A DNA stretch of 22,688 bases from Verrucomicrobia bacterium UBA740 (GTDB lineage: Bacteria > Verrucomicrobiota > Kiritimatiellia > RFP12 > UBA1067), in NCBI GenBank assembly GCA_002298665.1, contig DBKW01000060.1, forward strand, positions 12,790 to 35,477. Direction: 5' to 3'. The position numbers and the translations under genes were made by a program. Below, in pieces: positions 13,501-21,385 of the stretch (the first letter of the stretch is position 1; every line of letters begins with the position of its first letter). The notes beneath the pieces were generated by a model. That model was not told the origin of the DNA. It saw only the letters and a program-made list of their open reading frames with translations, and made no database searches.

Positions 13501-14840
13501 TTGGCCGTCTCCGTTTTGGCGGCCGCGGGCGTGAGCATTTCCACGCGGCGGATCGTTTCGCGCGGGAAGGCGCGCGAGACGCCCAGGGCGACCTCTATCT
13601 GCATGGACGTCTCGTCTTGGCCCTGGAGAATGCCGCGGTAGATGCCGGTGTCCGTCTCGATCTCGATTGTAGGGACGAACAGCCGGCGCAGGACGATTTT
13701 GAGCGGCAGAGTCTTGGTGGACTCCACCTTGATGGTGCGCGCGAATTCCGCATAGCCTTCAGCCTTCGCCACGAGCGTGTGCTCGCCTTCCTTCACGTTG
13801 GGGATCTGGAGCAGGTCGCTGAACGTCGCCACCTTGTCGGCCGTGCGCGAAATGCCGCAATAGCGTCCGTCCAGATAGAGCTTGACGCCACTGGGCTGGG
13901 TCCGGACCTCGAGTGCGCCCAGAATATTCCGGAGGCGGAACTCTTCGGTGCAGGTCTGGCCGTTGCCCACGACGACCTGCTTTTCAAGGGGGGCATACCC
14001 TTCCAGTTCGGCGCGGACCGTGTACGTCCCGGGCTTGAGACCGGTCAGCAGGCACTGGCCCTTGCCCTGCGCGACATCGTCCACGTAAATGCGCGCGGTC
14101 TCGGGGACCGTCGAGAGTTTCAGCGTGCCGGGCAAGCCCTGCAGACGGATGAAGACATTTTGGCTTTCGCCCGCGTTGAGCGACAACTCGCGCGTTTCTT
14201 CGGAATAGCCGTCCAGTTCCAAGGTCACCGTCGCGCGTCCCTTCGGTATCCGCCGGACGAGCACGGGCGTTTTACCGCGGGGGATGCCGTTGACGGTCAC
14301 CGACGCGCCGACCGGGTCGCTCGAGATTTGCAGGGTGCCGCTGTCGAGCAGAAGCGTCTCTTTCTTGACGAGCGGCGTGCGGCCGTCGAAGACAACTTCG
14401 ACCGTGCGCGGCTGGTAGCCGGGCTTCTGGAGGAGAAGCCGGTATTTGCGGCCGGCGTCGAGCGAGGTAATGAGCCGCGGCGTCGTCCCGAGGGAAAGAC
14501 CGTCCAGCGAGATGTCGCATCCGGCGGGTTCGGACTGCACGAGGAGGAGACCCTTCAGGGGCGTCAGCTCGGCGAATTGAGACGTATAGGCTCCTTCCGT
14601 GGCCGTGAAGAAGAGTTCGGCGGGCTCGTAATTCTCCAGGAGGAGCGTGGCGTGGTGGTCGCCCGGGGGGATGTCGAAAACGCGCAAGGGCGTCTGGCCG
14701 CGAATCGCGCCCTCGACAAGAACCTTGGCGCCTTTGGGCGAACTTCTGAAATCGACGCGCGTGACGGGGTCGTTGGCGCCTGCGACGGGGCACAGGAGCG
14801 AAAGGACCAGACCGGCTAGAAGGTATTTCGCGTTTTTCAT
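13497..14840 (-). CDS. Exported protein with five PEGA repeats
   Basis: Predicted exported protein of 447 aa with a Sec signal peptide (MKNAKYLLAG start, probable cleavage after AGA near residue 22) and no lipobox Cys. Five PEGA domains follow, roughly at 28-95, 96-165, 168-235, 236-305 and 309-380. Each shows a beta-strand, P.GA.V.VDG-like turn, TP, and a terminal GY. PEGA repeats are beta-sandwich modules often found on surface or envelope proteins. The tail (about 388-435: IEIETDTGIYRGILQGQDE and later FPRETIRRVEML) has the rhythm of a small Sm/SH3-like beta-barrel; that is only a pattern match. The start overlaps the stop of the FHA membrane protein gene (ATGA) and the end overlaps tlyA, so it is probably made in step with the FHA protein and may be its periplasmic partner. 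The exact function is unknown. Confidence 0.85.
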   Translation of the reverse strand: MKNAKYLLAGLVLSLLCPVAGANDPVTRVDFRSSPKGAKVLVEGAIRGQTPLRVFDIPPGDHHATLLLENYEPAELFFTATEGAYTSQFAELTPLKGLLLVQSEPAGCDISLDGLSLGTTPRLITSLDAGRKYRLLLQKPGYQPRTVEVVFDGRTPLVKKETLLLDSGTLQISSDPVGASVTVNGIPRGKTPVLVRRIPKGRATVTLELDGYSEETRELSLNAGESQNVFIRLQGLPGTLKLSTVPETARIYVDDVAQGKGQCLLTGLKPGTYTVRAELEGYAPLEKQVVVGNGQTCTEEFRLRNILGALEVRTQPSGVKLYLDGRYCGISRTADKVATFSDLLQIPNVKEGEHTLVAKAEGYAEFARTIKVESTKTLPLKIVLRRLFVPTIEIETDTGIYRGILQGQDETSMQIEVALGVSRAFPRETIRRVEMLTPAAAKTETAK

Positions 14841-16189
14841 TTCGCACCGCCTTTCTTCGCCGCGCGCAGGCGGCTGTCGACTTCGATCAATTTGGCATTC
14901 GCTTCTTTATGCCGCGGGTCGTTCTTGTCCGGAATCAAATCGCACAAGATGCGCAGTTGCGCGCGCGCTTCGTCCCAATCGCCGAGGTTGATTGCCTTGT
15001 TGGCCAAGAAGCGCTGTTCGCGGTAGCGCGCGGCGAGTTCCGTCTTGGCGGCATCCAGCTTCTTCTTGATCGCGGCATGGTGCGGAGGTTTGGGATTCAC
15101 CGTTTCCAGATAGAAAAGAGCCTCCTCGTAAGCCTTGATCGCCGCGCCCAGATTGCCGTATTCCACGGCGCGGTCCGCCCACTTGGCATCGCCCGTTTCT
15201 TCGCTGGCCTCGCTCAGCGCGGCGAGTTTCTCGCGGGAGTATTGGATGGCCCAAATGCCGAGCTCGTTTCGGGAGAACGTCTCGAGCGCTTCCCGGACCG
15301 CCGCGAAGGCTTCCGGCTCGGAGGCATTTTCGACGAGAACGTCCTTCACACCGTTCGCGCGCACGACCCGCACGCGGCGCGACTTCAGTTCGTTCGCGTC
15401 CGCCGCGGCGATGCCGCTGTAGGTCGCGTCCAGCGCGGACCAGTCCGGGGACGCGAAGATGGCGTTTACGCGCGCAAGCGCCTCCGGAGAGAGTTTCGCG
15501 CTCTTGTCGATATGACGGTTCTCGCCCGGCACGTCGTCGCTCACGACGCGCAGCACGCCGTCCGGGCCGATCGTCATCTGGTAGCGGAAGATGTGGCGGG
15601 CGTCGGCTTCGACGCTTTCGTAATAGAGGGCGAACAAGCCCCCCTTCTCCACGGCGAGCGGAATTCTTGTGACGGAGGAATCCGCAGACGGGGTGCCGCG
15701 CTCGAACGGGTACCAGAGAACGAGCCCCGCACCCAAAAGGAGCACGAGAACCGGCAAGGACCAAAGGAGCATGCGGCGTCCGGCAGTCGGTTTGCGCGTG
15801 CCGGACGATGCGTCAGACGCGTCCGATTGTGGCGCGGGAGCCGGCTCAAGGCCCAAGTCGACGGTCGTTTGGGGTTTCTCCGCGGCGTCCGCATTGACCA
15901 CGCGCAACCGCGTTTTGCCAATCTCGATCAAATCGCCCGATTTCAGAACGCGCGGCGTTGAGCCAATCTCTTCACCATTTACATACGTCCCGTTCGCACT
16001 GGCGAGATCGACAAGGCGCGGTTCGCCATCCGCGAACTCGATGAGACAGTGATTGCGCGAAAGCTCCTCGTCGGCTATGACCCAGTCGTTCGAGGAGGCG
16101 CGACCGATGCGGAGGCCCGTTTCGGGAAGCACCATCCGCCGTCCGGCGTCCTTGCCGGAAATCTGGACCAGTTCCATCTTCGTTTCCAT
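14837..16189 (-). CDS. FHA-domain transmembrane protein with TPR-like C-terminus
   Basis: Bitopic membrane protein of 450 aa. A cytoplasmic FHA domain (about 5-98) has GR at 29-30, SRNH at 44-47 and SANGTYVNGE at 64-73, so it should bind phosphothreonine. A Pro/Ala/Ser linker leads to one membrane helix (140-160). The outer part has a mixed alpha/beta region (about 172-275, unrecognised) and a helical TPR-like region (about 295-445) that includes GNLGAAIKAYEEALFYLE and NLGDWDEARAQLRILCDLIP. The start at 16189 is fixed by AAAGGAG at 16196-16202, 6 nt upstream. A longer frame to 16867 is only a shadow of tadC. Lying between a TadC-like gene and a PEGA gene, it may link cytoplasmic phosphorylation to envelope assembly (inference). 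Confidence 0.85.
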   Translation of the reverse strand: METKMELVQISGKDAGRRMVLPETGLRIGRASSNDWVIADEELSRNHCLIEFADGEPRLVDLASANGTYVNGEEIGSTPRVLKSGDLIEIGKTRLRVVNADAAEKPQTTVDLGLEPAPAPQSDASDASSGTRKPTAGRRMLLWSLPVLVLLLGAGLVLWYPFERGTPSADSSVTRIPLAVEKGGLFALYYESVEADARHIFRYQMTIGPDGVLRVVSDDVPGENRHIDKSAKLSPEALARVNAIFASPDWSALDATYSGIAAADANELKSRRVRVVRANGVKDVLVENASEPEAFAAVREALETFSRNELGIWAIQYSREKLAALSEASEETGDAKWADRAVEYGNLGAAIKAYEEALFYLETVNPKPPHHAAIKKKLDAAKTELAARYREQRFLANKAINLGDWDEARAQLRILCDLIPDKNDPRHKEANAKLIEVDSRLRAAKKGGAK

Positions 16190-16195
16190 AATCGA

Positions 16196-16202
16196 CTCCT
16201 TT
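16196..16202 (-). promoter_or_regulatory. Ribosome binding site fixing the FHA protein start
   Basis: AAAGGAG on the minus strand, 6 nt before the ATG at 16189. It shows that the gene begins here and not at the far upstream in-frame ATG. Confidence 0.8.
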
Positions 16203-16215
16203 CTCCCGGCTCCGG

Positions 16216-17127
16216 TCAGAACAGCCCTTTGAAAGCCTGCGCCACGATGGGACCAAGCAAAATGATGAAAACAGCCGGGAAAATGCACAGCATCAGCGGA
16301 CCGAGCATCTTCGTGGGGGCTTCGTGCGCCAATCTCTCCGCGCGGTCGAACCGTTTTTCGCGCATCTGCTCGGATTGTATGCGCAAGACCGAACCGATGG
16401 AAACGCCCAGCTCGTCCGCCTGTATCAGGGCGAACGCGACGGCGTTCAAATCGGGCTGGCGCACGCGCTTGGCCATGTTCGCAAGCGCCGCGCGGCGCGA
16501 AAGACCGACCTGCACCTCTTTCGTCATGCGCAGAAGCTCCTCGTTGAGCGGGTCCATCCTGCGCGCGGAACAGTTGCGCTGCAAGGCGCCCATGAAGTCC
16601 ATGCCCGCCTCGACGGAAAGCGTCAGCAGATCCAGCACGAACGGGAGCGCCCGCACGATGGCGTCCTGGCGTTTGCGCAGGGCGGCTCGCAGCCAGAGGC
16701 GGGGCTGGAGGGTGAAAAGGACGTATCCGGCCAGGCACAGGAGGAGCCGCGCCTCCGTGAAGAGAGAACCGGGAAGCGCCATCCCGAGCAGGAGGACAAG
16801 CCCGCTCCATAGCGTGCCCAGAACAAGTGGACAGAGGAACTCCAGGGCGACGAATTCGCGTCCGCACAGAAGGCCCTCGAAACCCGCGGCGACGAGCGTA
16901 CGCTCATTCTCTTCGATGGGCTGGACAAAATTGGGACGCGCCAGCAGGCGATCGAAGTTTCCCGCGAACGGCAGAAGCAGCTTGAAGACGAACGGCAAGG
17001 CGCGGGCCTGGCGGCGTCCGTCCGCCAAGGTCACATACGTCACCTCGCAGGCGACGTTTGCCGCGTACCAGAAGAGCCCGGCCGCGGTGAGCGCCCATGC
17101 CAACGTCAAAGCGACCTTCAAGACCAC
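16216..17127 (-). CDS. tadC: TadC-like type II secretion system F-family protein
   Basis: Inner-membrane platform protein of a Tad/Flp-type pilus; 303 aa, normal for TadC. An N-terminal membrane helix (4-26) is followed by a cytoplasmic stretch, two membrane segments (about 95-117 and 125-141), and the T2SSF domain from about 155: ALPFVLDLLTLSVEAGMDF, then LIQADELGVSIGSVLRIQSEQMR and the APTKM motif before the last membrane helix (273-294). Together these are the TadC signature. The start is GTG at 17127; no ATG with a better context lies between it and the metG stop 24 nt upstream. TadC usually sits directly behind TadB, but here TadB is about 15 kb away in another operon. The FHA membrane protein gene follows after 26 nt. 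Confidence 0.86.
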   Translation of the reverse strand: MVLKVALTLAWALTAAGLFWYAANVACEVTYVTLADGRRQARALPFVFKLLLPFAGNFDRLLARPNFVQPIEENERTLVAAGFEGLLCGREFVALEFLCPLVLGTLWSGLVLLLGMALPGSLFTEARLLLCLAGYVLFTLQPRLWLRAALRKRQDAIVRALPFVLDLLTLSVEAGMDFMGALQRNCSARRMDPLNEELLRMTKEVQVGLSRRAALANMAKRVRQPDLNAVAFALIQADELGVSIGSVLRIQSEQMREKRFDRAERLAHEAPTKMLGPLMLCIFPAVFIILLGPIVAQAFKGLF

Positions 17128-17151
17128 AATCGGATGCCCTTCGCTTGTCCG

Positions 17152-19203
17152 TCAGGTTGCCGGCGTGCCGCCGCCCGCGGGGTCAAGAGGCGACAAAACG
17201 CCGCCGTTCGCGCCCGGTTCGCCGGCGAAAAGGATCATGCCCTCCGAAACGCCGACGGACATCTTGCGCGGGGCGAGGTTCGCGACGAAGACGACTTCCT
17301 TGCCGACCAGCTTTTCGGGCTCTGGATACGCAGCGCGGATGCCGGAGAAAATCGTCCGCTTGCCGAGCGCACCGGCGTCGAGGACGAACTTGAGCAGTTT
17401 TGAGCTCTTGGGGACAATCTCGCAGCTTTCGACGGTCCCTACGCGCAGGTCGAGCTTCTCGAAGTCCGGGAAAGCCACTTCCGGCTTGAGTGGCGGCGCG
17501 ACAGGCGCCTTGGCCTTGTTCTTGCTCGCGCGCGATTCATGCGCGACTTCGCCCGATTCGGCGGGCTTGATCGTCGCCGCGGCAATCATCGCGTCCACCT
17601 GCTTGGCGTCGATGCGGTTGGCCAGATACTCGTAGACGCCGAGCGCGCAGTCCTCGCGCGTCGTCCCGGCGGATTCCCACGTCCAGGCGGGTTCGCCGAA
17701 AAGACGGCGAGCCTTGTCGGCGTAGTCCGGCAGAATAGGCTGAAGATAAATCGCGATGATGCGGAACGCATTCAGCGCCGCGGTGAGGGTCGTGCGGGTC
17801 GCTTCCGGATCCGTCTTGACCGTCTTCCACGGCTCGCGACGGTCGAAATACTCGTTGGCCGCGTCCGCCAGGCGGCAGATCTCGACGACGACCTGATTGA
17901 AGCGGCGGTCTTCGTAGAATCGGGCGATTGTTTCGCCGGCCGCGCGGCACTTGGCGATGAGCGCGGCACCTTCCGCGTCAAGCCGCCCCAGCCGGCCTTC
18001 CAGCTTTTTCTGCAGCATCTGGCCGCCGCGCGAGGCGATGTTCGTGATCTTCCCCACGAGATCGGAATTGACGCGCTGGACGAAGTCCGCCAGATTGAGG
18101 TCCATGTCGTCCGTCGTGCCGCCAAGCTTGGCCGCGTAGTAGTAGCGCAGGGCGTCGGACGGCAAATGCTCGAGATAGGTGCGGGCGTTCACGAAGGTCC
18201 CCTTGGACTTGGACATCTTCTCGCCGTTGACCGTCAAAAAGCCGTGCACGAACACCTTTTCCGGCTCTTTGTAGTTGGCGACATGGAGCATGCCGGGCCA
18301 GAAGAGGCAGTGGAAGCGGATGATATCCTTGCCGATGAAGTGGTAGATTTCCGTCTTGGGATCGTTCCAGAGATCGCCTTGGCCGTTTTTCGCGCACCAG
18401 TTCTGGAGGCTCGCGATGTAGCCGATGGGGGCATCGACCCACACGTAGAAATATTTGTCTTTGCAGCCGGGAATCTCGAAGCCGAAGTAGGGCGCGTCGC
18501 GCGAAATGCACCAGGGCCGCAGCGGCTCCTTGAACCACTCCAGGAGTTTGTTGGATACGTCGCTCGTGGTGTGCGCGGGGATCCACTTCTCCAGATAGGC
18601 GTGCTGCGGCTCGAGCTCGAAGTAGATATGCTCCGAATCCTTGATCACCGGCGTCGAGCCGCAGGTCGTGCAGACGGGATGGCCGAGTTCTTCCGCACCG
18701 TAGGTTGCGCCGCATTTGTCGCAGCTGTCGCCGTACTGCCCCGGCGCGCCGCATTTGGGGCACTCCCCTTTCACGAACCGGTCCGGCAGGAACATCTTGC
18801 AGTGTTCGCAATAGAGCTGGGGCGTCACCTTGCGCGTAATCGACCCGCTCTTGACCATCGCCGCGTAGAACTGCTCGGAAAGAGCCTTGTTCTCGGGCGA
18901 ATTGGTCGTGTAGTAGTTGTCGAAGCGGATTTGGAAATCGGTGAAATCCTTCAGGTGCGTGGCGTGCGAGCGGGCGATGAGCTCTTCGGGCGTTATGCCC
19001 TCCTTGCGAGCGCGGATCATGATCGGCGTGCCGTGGGTGTCGTCCGCGCAGACGTAAACGCAGGTGTTGCCGCGCAGCTTCTGGTAGCGCACCCAGAAGT
19101 CCGTCTGGATGTACTCCACCAAATGCCCCAGATGAATGTCGCCGTTCGCATACGGCAAGGCGCTCGTGACGACTATCTGTCTCTTTTCGTTCGTTTGTTC
19201 CAT
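17152..19203 (-). CDS. metG: Methionyl-tRNA synthetase
   Basis: Class I aminoacyl-tRNA synthetase charging tRNA-Met; 683 aa, the long form. The HIGH-type motif is HLGH at 24-27, in the ALPYANGDIHLGHL context. The connective domain has eight cysteines in four pairs (C132/C135, C148/C151, C161/C164, C178/C181), suggesting two zinc knuckles as in the Escherichia coli-type enzyme. The KMSKS loop is intact at 329-333. The anticodon-binding helical domain runs to about 540. A linker with Lys/Ala/Pro leads to a C-terminal EMAP/Trbp111-like tRNA-binding domain (about 575-670: FEKLDLRVGTVESCEIVP and KMSVGVSEGMILFA), which gives dimerisation and tRNA affinity. A GGAGA site at 19208-19212 precedes the ATG at a normal distance. 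Confidence 0.97.
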   Translation of the reverse strand: MEQTNEKRQIVVTSALPYANGDIHLGHLVEYIQTDFWVRYQKLRGNTCVYVCADDTHGTPIMIRARKEGITPEELIARSHATHLKDFTDFQIRFDNYYTTNSPENKALSEQFYAAMVKSGSITRKVTPQLYCEHCKMFLPDRFVKGECPKCGAPGQYGDSCDKCGATYGAEELGHPVCTTCGSTPVIKDSEHIYFELEPQHAYLEKWIPAHTTSDVSNKLLEWFKEPLRPWCISRDAPYFGFEIPGCKDKYFYVWVDAPIGYIASLQNWCAKNGQGDLWNDPKTEIYHFIGKDIIRFHCLFWPGMLHVANYKEPEKVFVHGFLTVNGEKMSKSKGTFVNARTYLEHLPSDALRYYYAAKLGGTTDDMDLNLADFVQRVNSDLVGKITNIASRGGQMLQKKLEGRLGRLDAEGAALIAKCRAAGETIARFYEDRRFNQVVVEICRLADAANEYFDRREPWKTVKTDPEATRTTLTAALNAFRIIAIYLQPILPDYADKARRLFGEPAWTWESAGTTREDCALGVYEYLANRIDAKQVDAMIAAATIKPAESGEVAHESRASKNKAKAPVAPPLKPEVAFPDFEKLDLRVGTVESCEIVPKSSKLLKFVLDAGALGKRTIFSGIRAAYPEPEKLVGKEVVFVANLAPRKMSVGVSEGMILFAGEPGANGGVLSPLDPAGGGTPAT

Positions 19204-19229
19204 TTAATCTCCAATCTGCCGGCGGGCGC

Positions 19230-20177
19230 TCATTCCTCGAAACAGGCGTCCAGCGGCGGAATATCCTCGAGTTTCGTCAATTTGACCGGCAATTCAAGAA
19301 AGACGGGACGCAAAAACCGGAAAACGCGCGCGGACTCGACCTGTATCTCGCATGGCAGGACCTTCTTCTCGACGAATCGCCGCAGGAGCTGCCCGGGCAT
19401 CTCCAGCCAAATGTTCTTGAGTCCGCCCCGGAGGGGGTCCACAAAGGTCGCGTCGTCCACAATGCGCTTGCGCGTTCCCAGATTCACGACCCGCATGGAA
19501 TACTGCACGCGCGGGGGAATGTCCTTCGACTCGTGGTCGAGCGAAAAACGCAAGTCTACCGCAACCTTGAGGTCGGGGCGGATGGGCAGACTTTTCGCTT
19601 GCACGATAAGGTCCAGCGGCACGGGTACGCGCTCTTCGTACGGCGGCGGTTCGGGTATCTCCAGCGGTTCGTCCTGCCAAACCCCGGGCGCCGTCTCGAC
19701 ACGGGCGAAAAGCGCGCGGTCTTCCGCATGCTTCAGGACGAGGGTATGGTCCCCCTCCAGGCGCAGCATGACGCCGTACGCCTCCCACAGCATGCGCCGG
19801 ACGAGCCCTTCCTGCTTGGGCGTCAGAAACCAGGGCAGATAGCCGGGGTTGTGGCGCGAGGGCACGATGAGATCGTCTTTCCTCGCATAAGCGATTTCGA
19901 ATTGCGGGAGCTCTATCCAGGAAATATAGTAGCCGAACTCGGGATCCATGCGCATCCGCACGAAGTCGTGCATCGTCTGCCAGCCTTCGAGCAGCACAAA
20001 ACGCACGCGCACGGGGCTGGTATCCGACAGCATGGTCGTGCAAAAATAGGGAAAGGGACTCCCGTAGGGCTTGATCGCCCAGTTGAACGCCGCGGTGAGC
20101 TTCCAGAGGTCGAGACGGTCCATCTTGCGGGCGATGTCGATGATGGCATCTTTGTCGGACAATGTAGAATTGTTCAT
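19230..20177 (-). CDS. Hypothetical protein between gspF-like gene and metG
   Basis: Unrecognised protein of 315 aa without signal peptide or membrane helix, so probably cytoplasmic. The N-terminal half has an aromatic-rich pattern: DLWKLTAAFNWAIKPYGSPF (23-42), FEIAYARKDDLIVP, then LVRRMLWEAYGVMLRLEGDH. The C-terminal half is beta-rich with paired Pro-rich turns (PEPPPYEERVPVPLDL). The C-terminus ends in an acidic LEDIPPLDACFEE. No catalytic motif is recognised; it may belong to a domain-of-unknown-function family. The start at 20177 is fixed by a perfect AAAGGAGG (20182-20189) that overlaps the stop of the gspF-like gene; the longer frame to 20837 is a shadow. Tight spacing to the secretion gene upstream and metG downstream shows operon membership but not function. 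Confidence 0.75.
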   Translation of the reverse strand: MNNSTLSDKDAIIDIARKMDRLDLWKLTAAFNWAIKPYGSPFPYFCTTMLSDTSPVRVRFVLLEGWQTMHDFVRMRMDPEFGYYISWIELPQFEIAYARKDDLIVPSRHNPGYLPWFLTPKQEGLVRRMLWEAYGVMLRLEGDHTLVLKHAEDRALFARVETAPGVWQDEPLEIPEPPPYEERVPVPLDLIVQAKSLPIRPDLKVAVDLRFSLDHESKDIPPRVQYSMRVVNLGTRKRIVDDATFVDPLRGGLKNIWLEMPGQLLRRFVEKKVLPCEIQVESARVFRFLRPVFLELPVKLTKLEDIPPLDACFEE

Positions 20178-20181
20178 TCCG

Positions 20182-20189
20182 CCTCCTTT
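20182..20189 (-). promoter_or_regulatory. Strong ribosome binding site of the hypothetical gene
   Basis: AAAGGAGG on the minus strand, 4 nt before the ATG at 20177. It overlaps the first base of the upstream gene's TGA stop and decides the start of the 315-aa protein. Confidence 0.8.
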
Positions 20190-21382
20190 CAGCCCAGCGT
20201 GGCCGACACCTGAAAGACGGCCATGAGAATGGATACCGCCACGAACCCGACCATCGCGGCGATGACGACGATGAGAATCGGCTCGAGTGCGTTCGTGAAA
20301 GACGTGATGTTGCGGTCCATGTCCTTCTGGTAGCGCACGCCGATGTGCTCGAGCGAGGAGGCCATGTCGCCGGCCTGTTCGCCGATGGCGAGCATGTCCG
20401 TCATCATGCGCGGGAACACCCCGCTCGCCGCGAGCGGTCCCGATATGGAGGTACCGTCCGTCACGCGCCGCCGGGCGTCGCCCAACGCCGCGCCGATGAC
20501 CGCGTTTCCGCACGTCTCCTGCGCGATCTTGAGCGCCTGCAGGACGTCCACGCCGTTGGAAAGCAGCGTCTTGAGCGTGTAGGCGAGCGAGGAATAGGCC
20601 CCGCTCGCGACGATACCCTTGATAAGCGGCGCGCGCAACTTCCAGCCGTCCACCTTGAGGCGCCCGGCGGGCGTGCGTTTCCACCTGCGGAACGCGTACA
20701 CCGCGCCGGCCAGGACGATTGCCATGAGCCAGCCGTAGCCCGTCAGCGCGTCGGACATCCCAATCAGGATCCGCGTCGGGAGCGGCAGCGTCGCGCCCAT
20801 CGAATCGAACACCTTCTGGAACTTCGGGATGATCCACACCAGCGCGGCGATGACCGCGAACACGCCGAAAACCAGCACGATCATCGGATAGCTGAGCGCG
20901 CTCTTGATCTTGCCGCGCATGCTGTCGAAGCGCTCATAATGGTCCGCCAGACGCCGCAGAACTTCCACCATCGCGCCGGACGCTTCCGCCGCGCGGATCA
21001 TGTTCGCGTAGAGCGGCTCGAAGGTGTCCGGATGCTGCGCGAGGGCGCTCGAGAAGTTCTCGCCGCGCACGATCCGCTCGCACAGGTCGCGGCAGACGTA
21101 CCGCTGCCCGCTACCCTCTTCGCCCTGCGCCGCCAAAGCCTGCAGCGCCTGCCCCAGCGTCATGCCCGCCTCGATCAGATCCGCCAGTTCGGACGTGAAA
21201 AGCAACACTTCCGTGCGCTTCATCCGGGTGCGGGCCTTCTCGCCTCCCAGCTTCATGTTCCAGATGGAGGTCTCCCGCGGCGGTTTCGCGGGCGCAGACG
21301 CGGAAGGAGCGGACGCGACGGCAGGACGGACAGTTTCCTGCCCGCCCGGACGGTTCGCGCCACTCCTTTTCGCGTATCCCAT
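20189..21382 (-). CDS. GspF/PilC-family secretion or pilus platform protein
   Basis: Inner-membrane platform protein of a type II secretion or type IV pilus system; 397 aa. Two T2SSF domains are present, about 58-183 (FTSELADLIEAGMTLGQAL, then ASGAMVEVLRRLADHYE) and 262-385 (YTLKTLLSNGVDVLQALKIA, then MLAIGEQAGDMASSLEHIG). Membrane helices lie at about 165-185, 215-231 and 368-390. The first 50 residues are an Ala/Pro/Ser-rich, probably disordered extension in place of the folded N-terminus of ordinary GspF/PilC. No gspE, gspD or pseudopilin gene is adjacent, so it is an orphan in this operon. The ATG at 21382 is 3 nt after the serA stop and lacks a strong Shine-Dalgarno; M54 is a possible alternative start. 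The two-domain form is GspF/PilC-like, not TadB or TadC. Confidence 0.88.
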   Translation of the reverse strand: MGYAKRSGANRPGGQETVRPAVASAPSASAPAKPPRETSIWNMKLGGEKARTRMKRTEVLLFTSELADLIEAGMTLGQALQALAAQGEEGSGQRYVCRDLCERIVRGENFSSALAQHPDTFEPLYANMIRAAEASGAMVEVLRRLADHYERFDSMRGKIKSALSYPMIVLVFGVFAVIAALVWIIPKFQKVFDSMGATLPLPTRILIGMSDALTGYGWLMAIVLAGAVYAFRRWKRTPAGRLKVDGWKLRAPLIKGIVASGAYSSLAYTLKTLLSNGVDVLQALKIAQETCGNAVIGAALGDARRRVTDGTSISGPLAASGVFPRMMTDMLAIGEQAGDMASSLEHIGVRYQKDMDRNITSFTNALEPILIVVIAAMVGFVAVSILMAVFQVSATLG

Positions 21383-21385
21383 GTC

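Noticed and set aside
16190..16867. Upstream extension of the FHA membrane protein
   Set aside because: The added 226 residues are low-complexity shadow of tadC, and a strong ribosome site fixes the start at 16189.
17539..19842. Plus-strand reading frame of 767 codons opposite metG and the hypothetical gene
   Set aside because: It runs antisense across two genes and has no recognisable protein family; metG on the minus strand is unambiguous.
20178..20837. Upstream extension of the 315-aa hypothetical protein
   Set aside because: The extension overlaps the GspF-like gene out of frame; AAAGGAGG directly before 20177 marks the true start.
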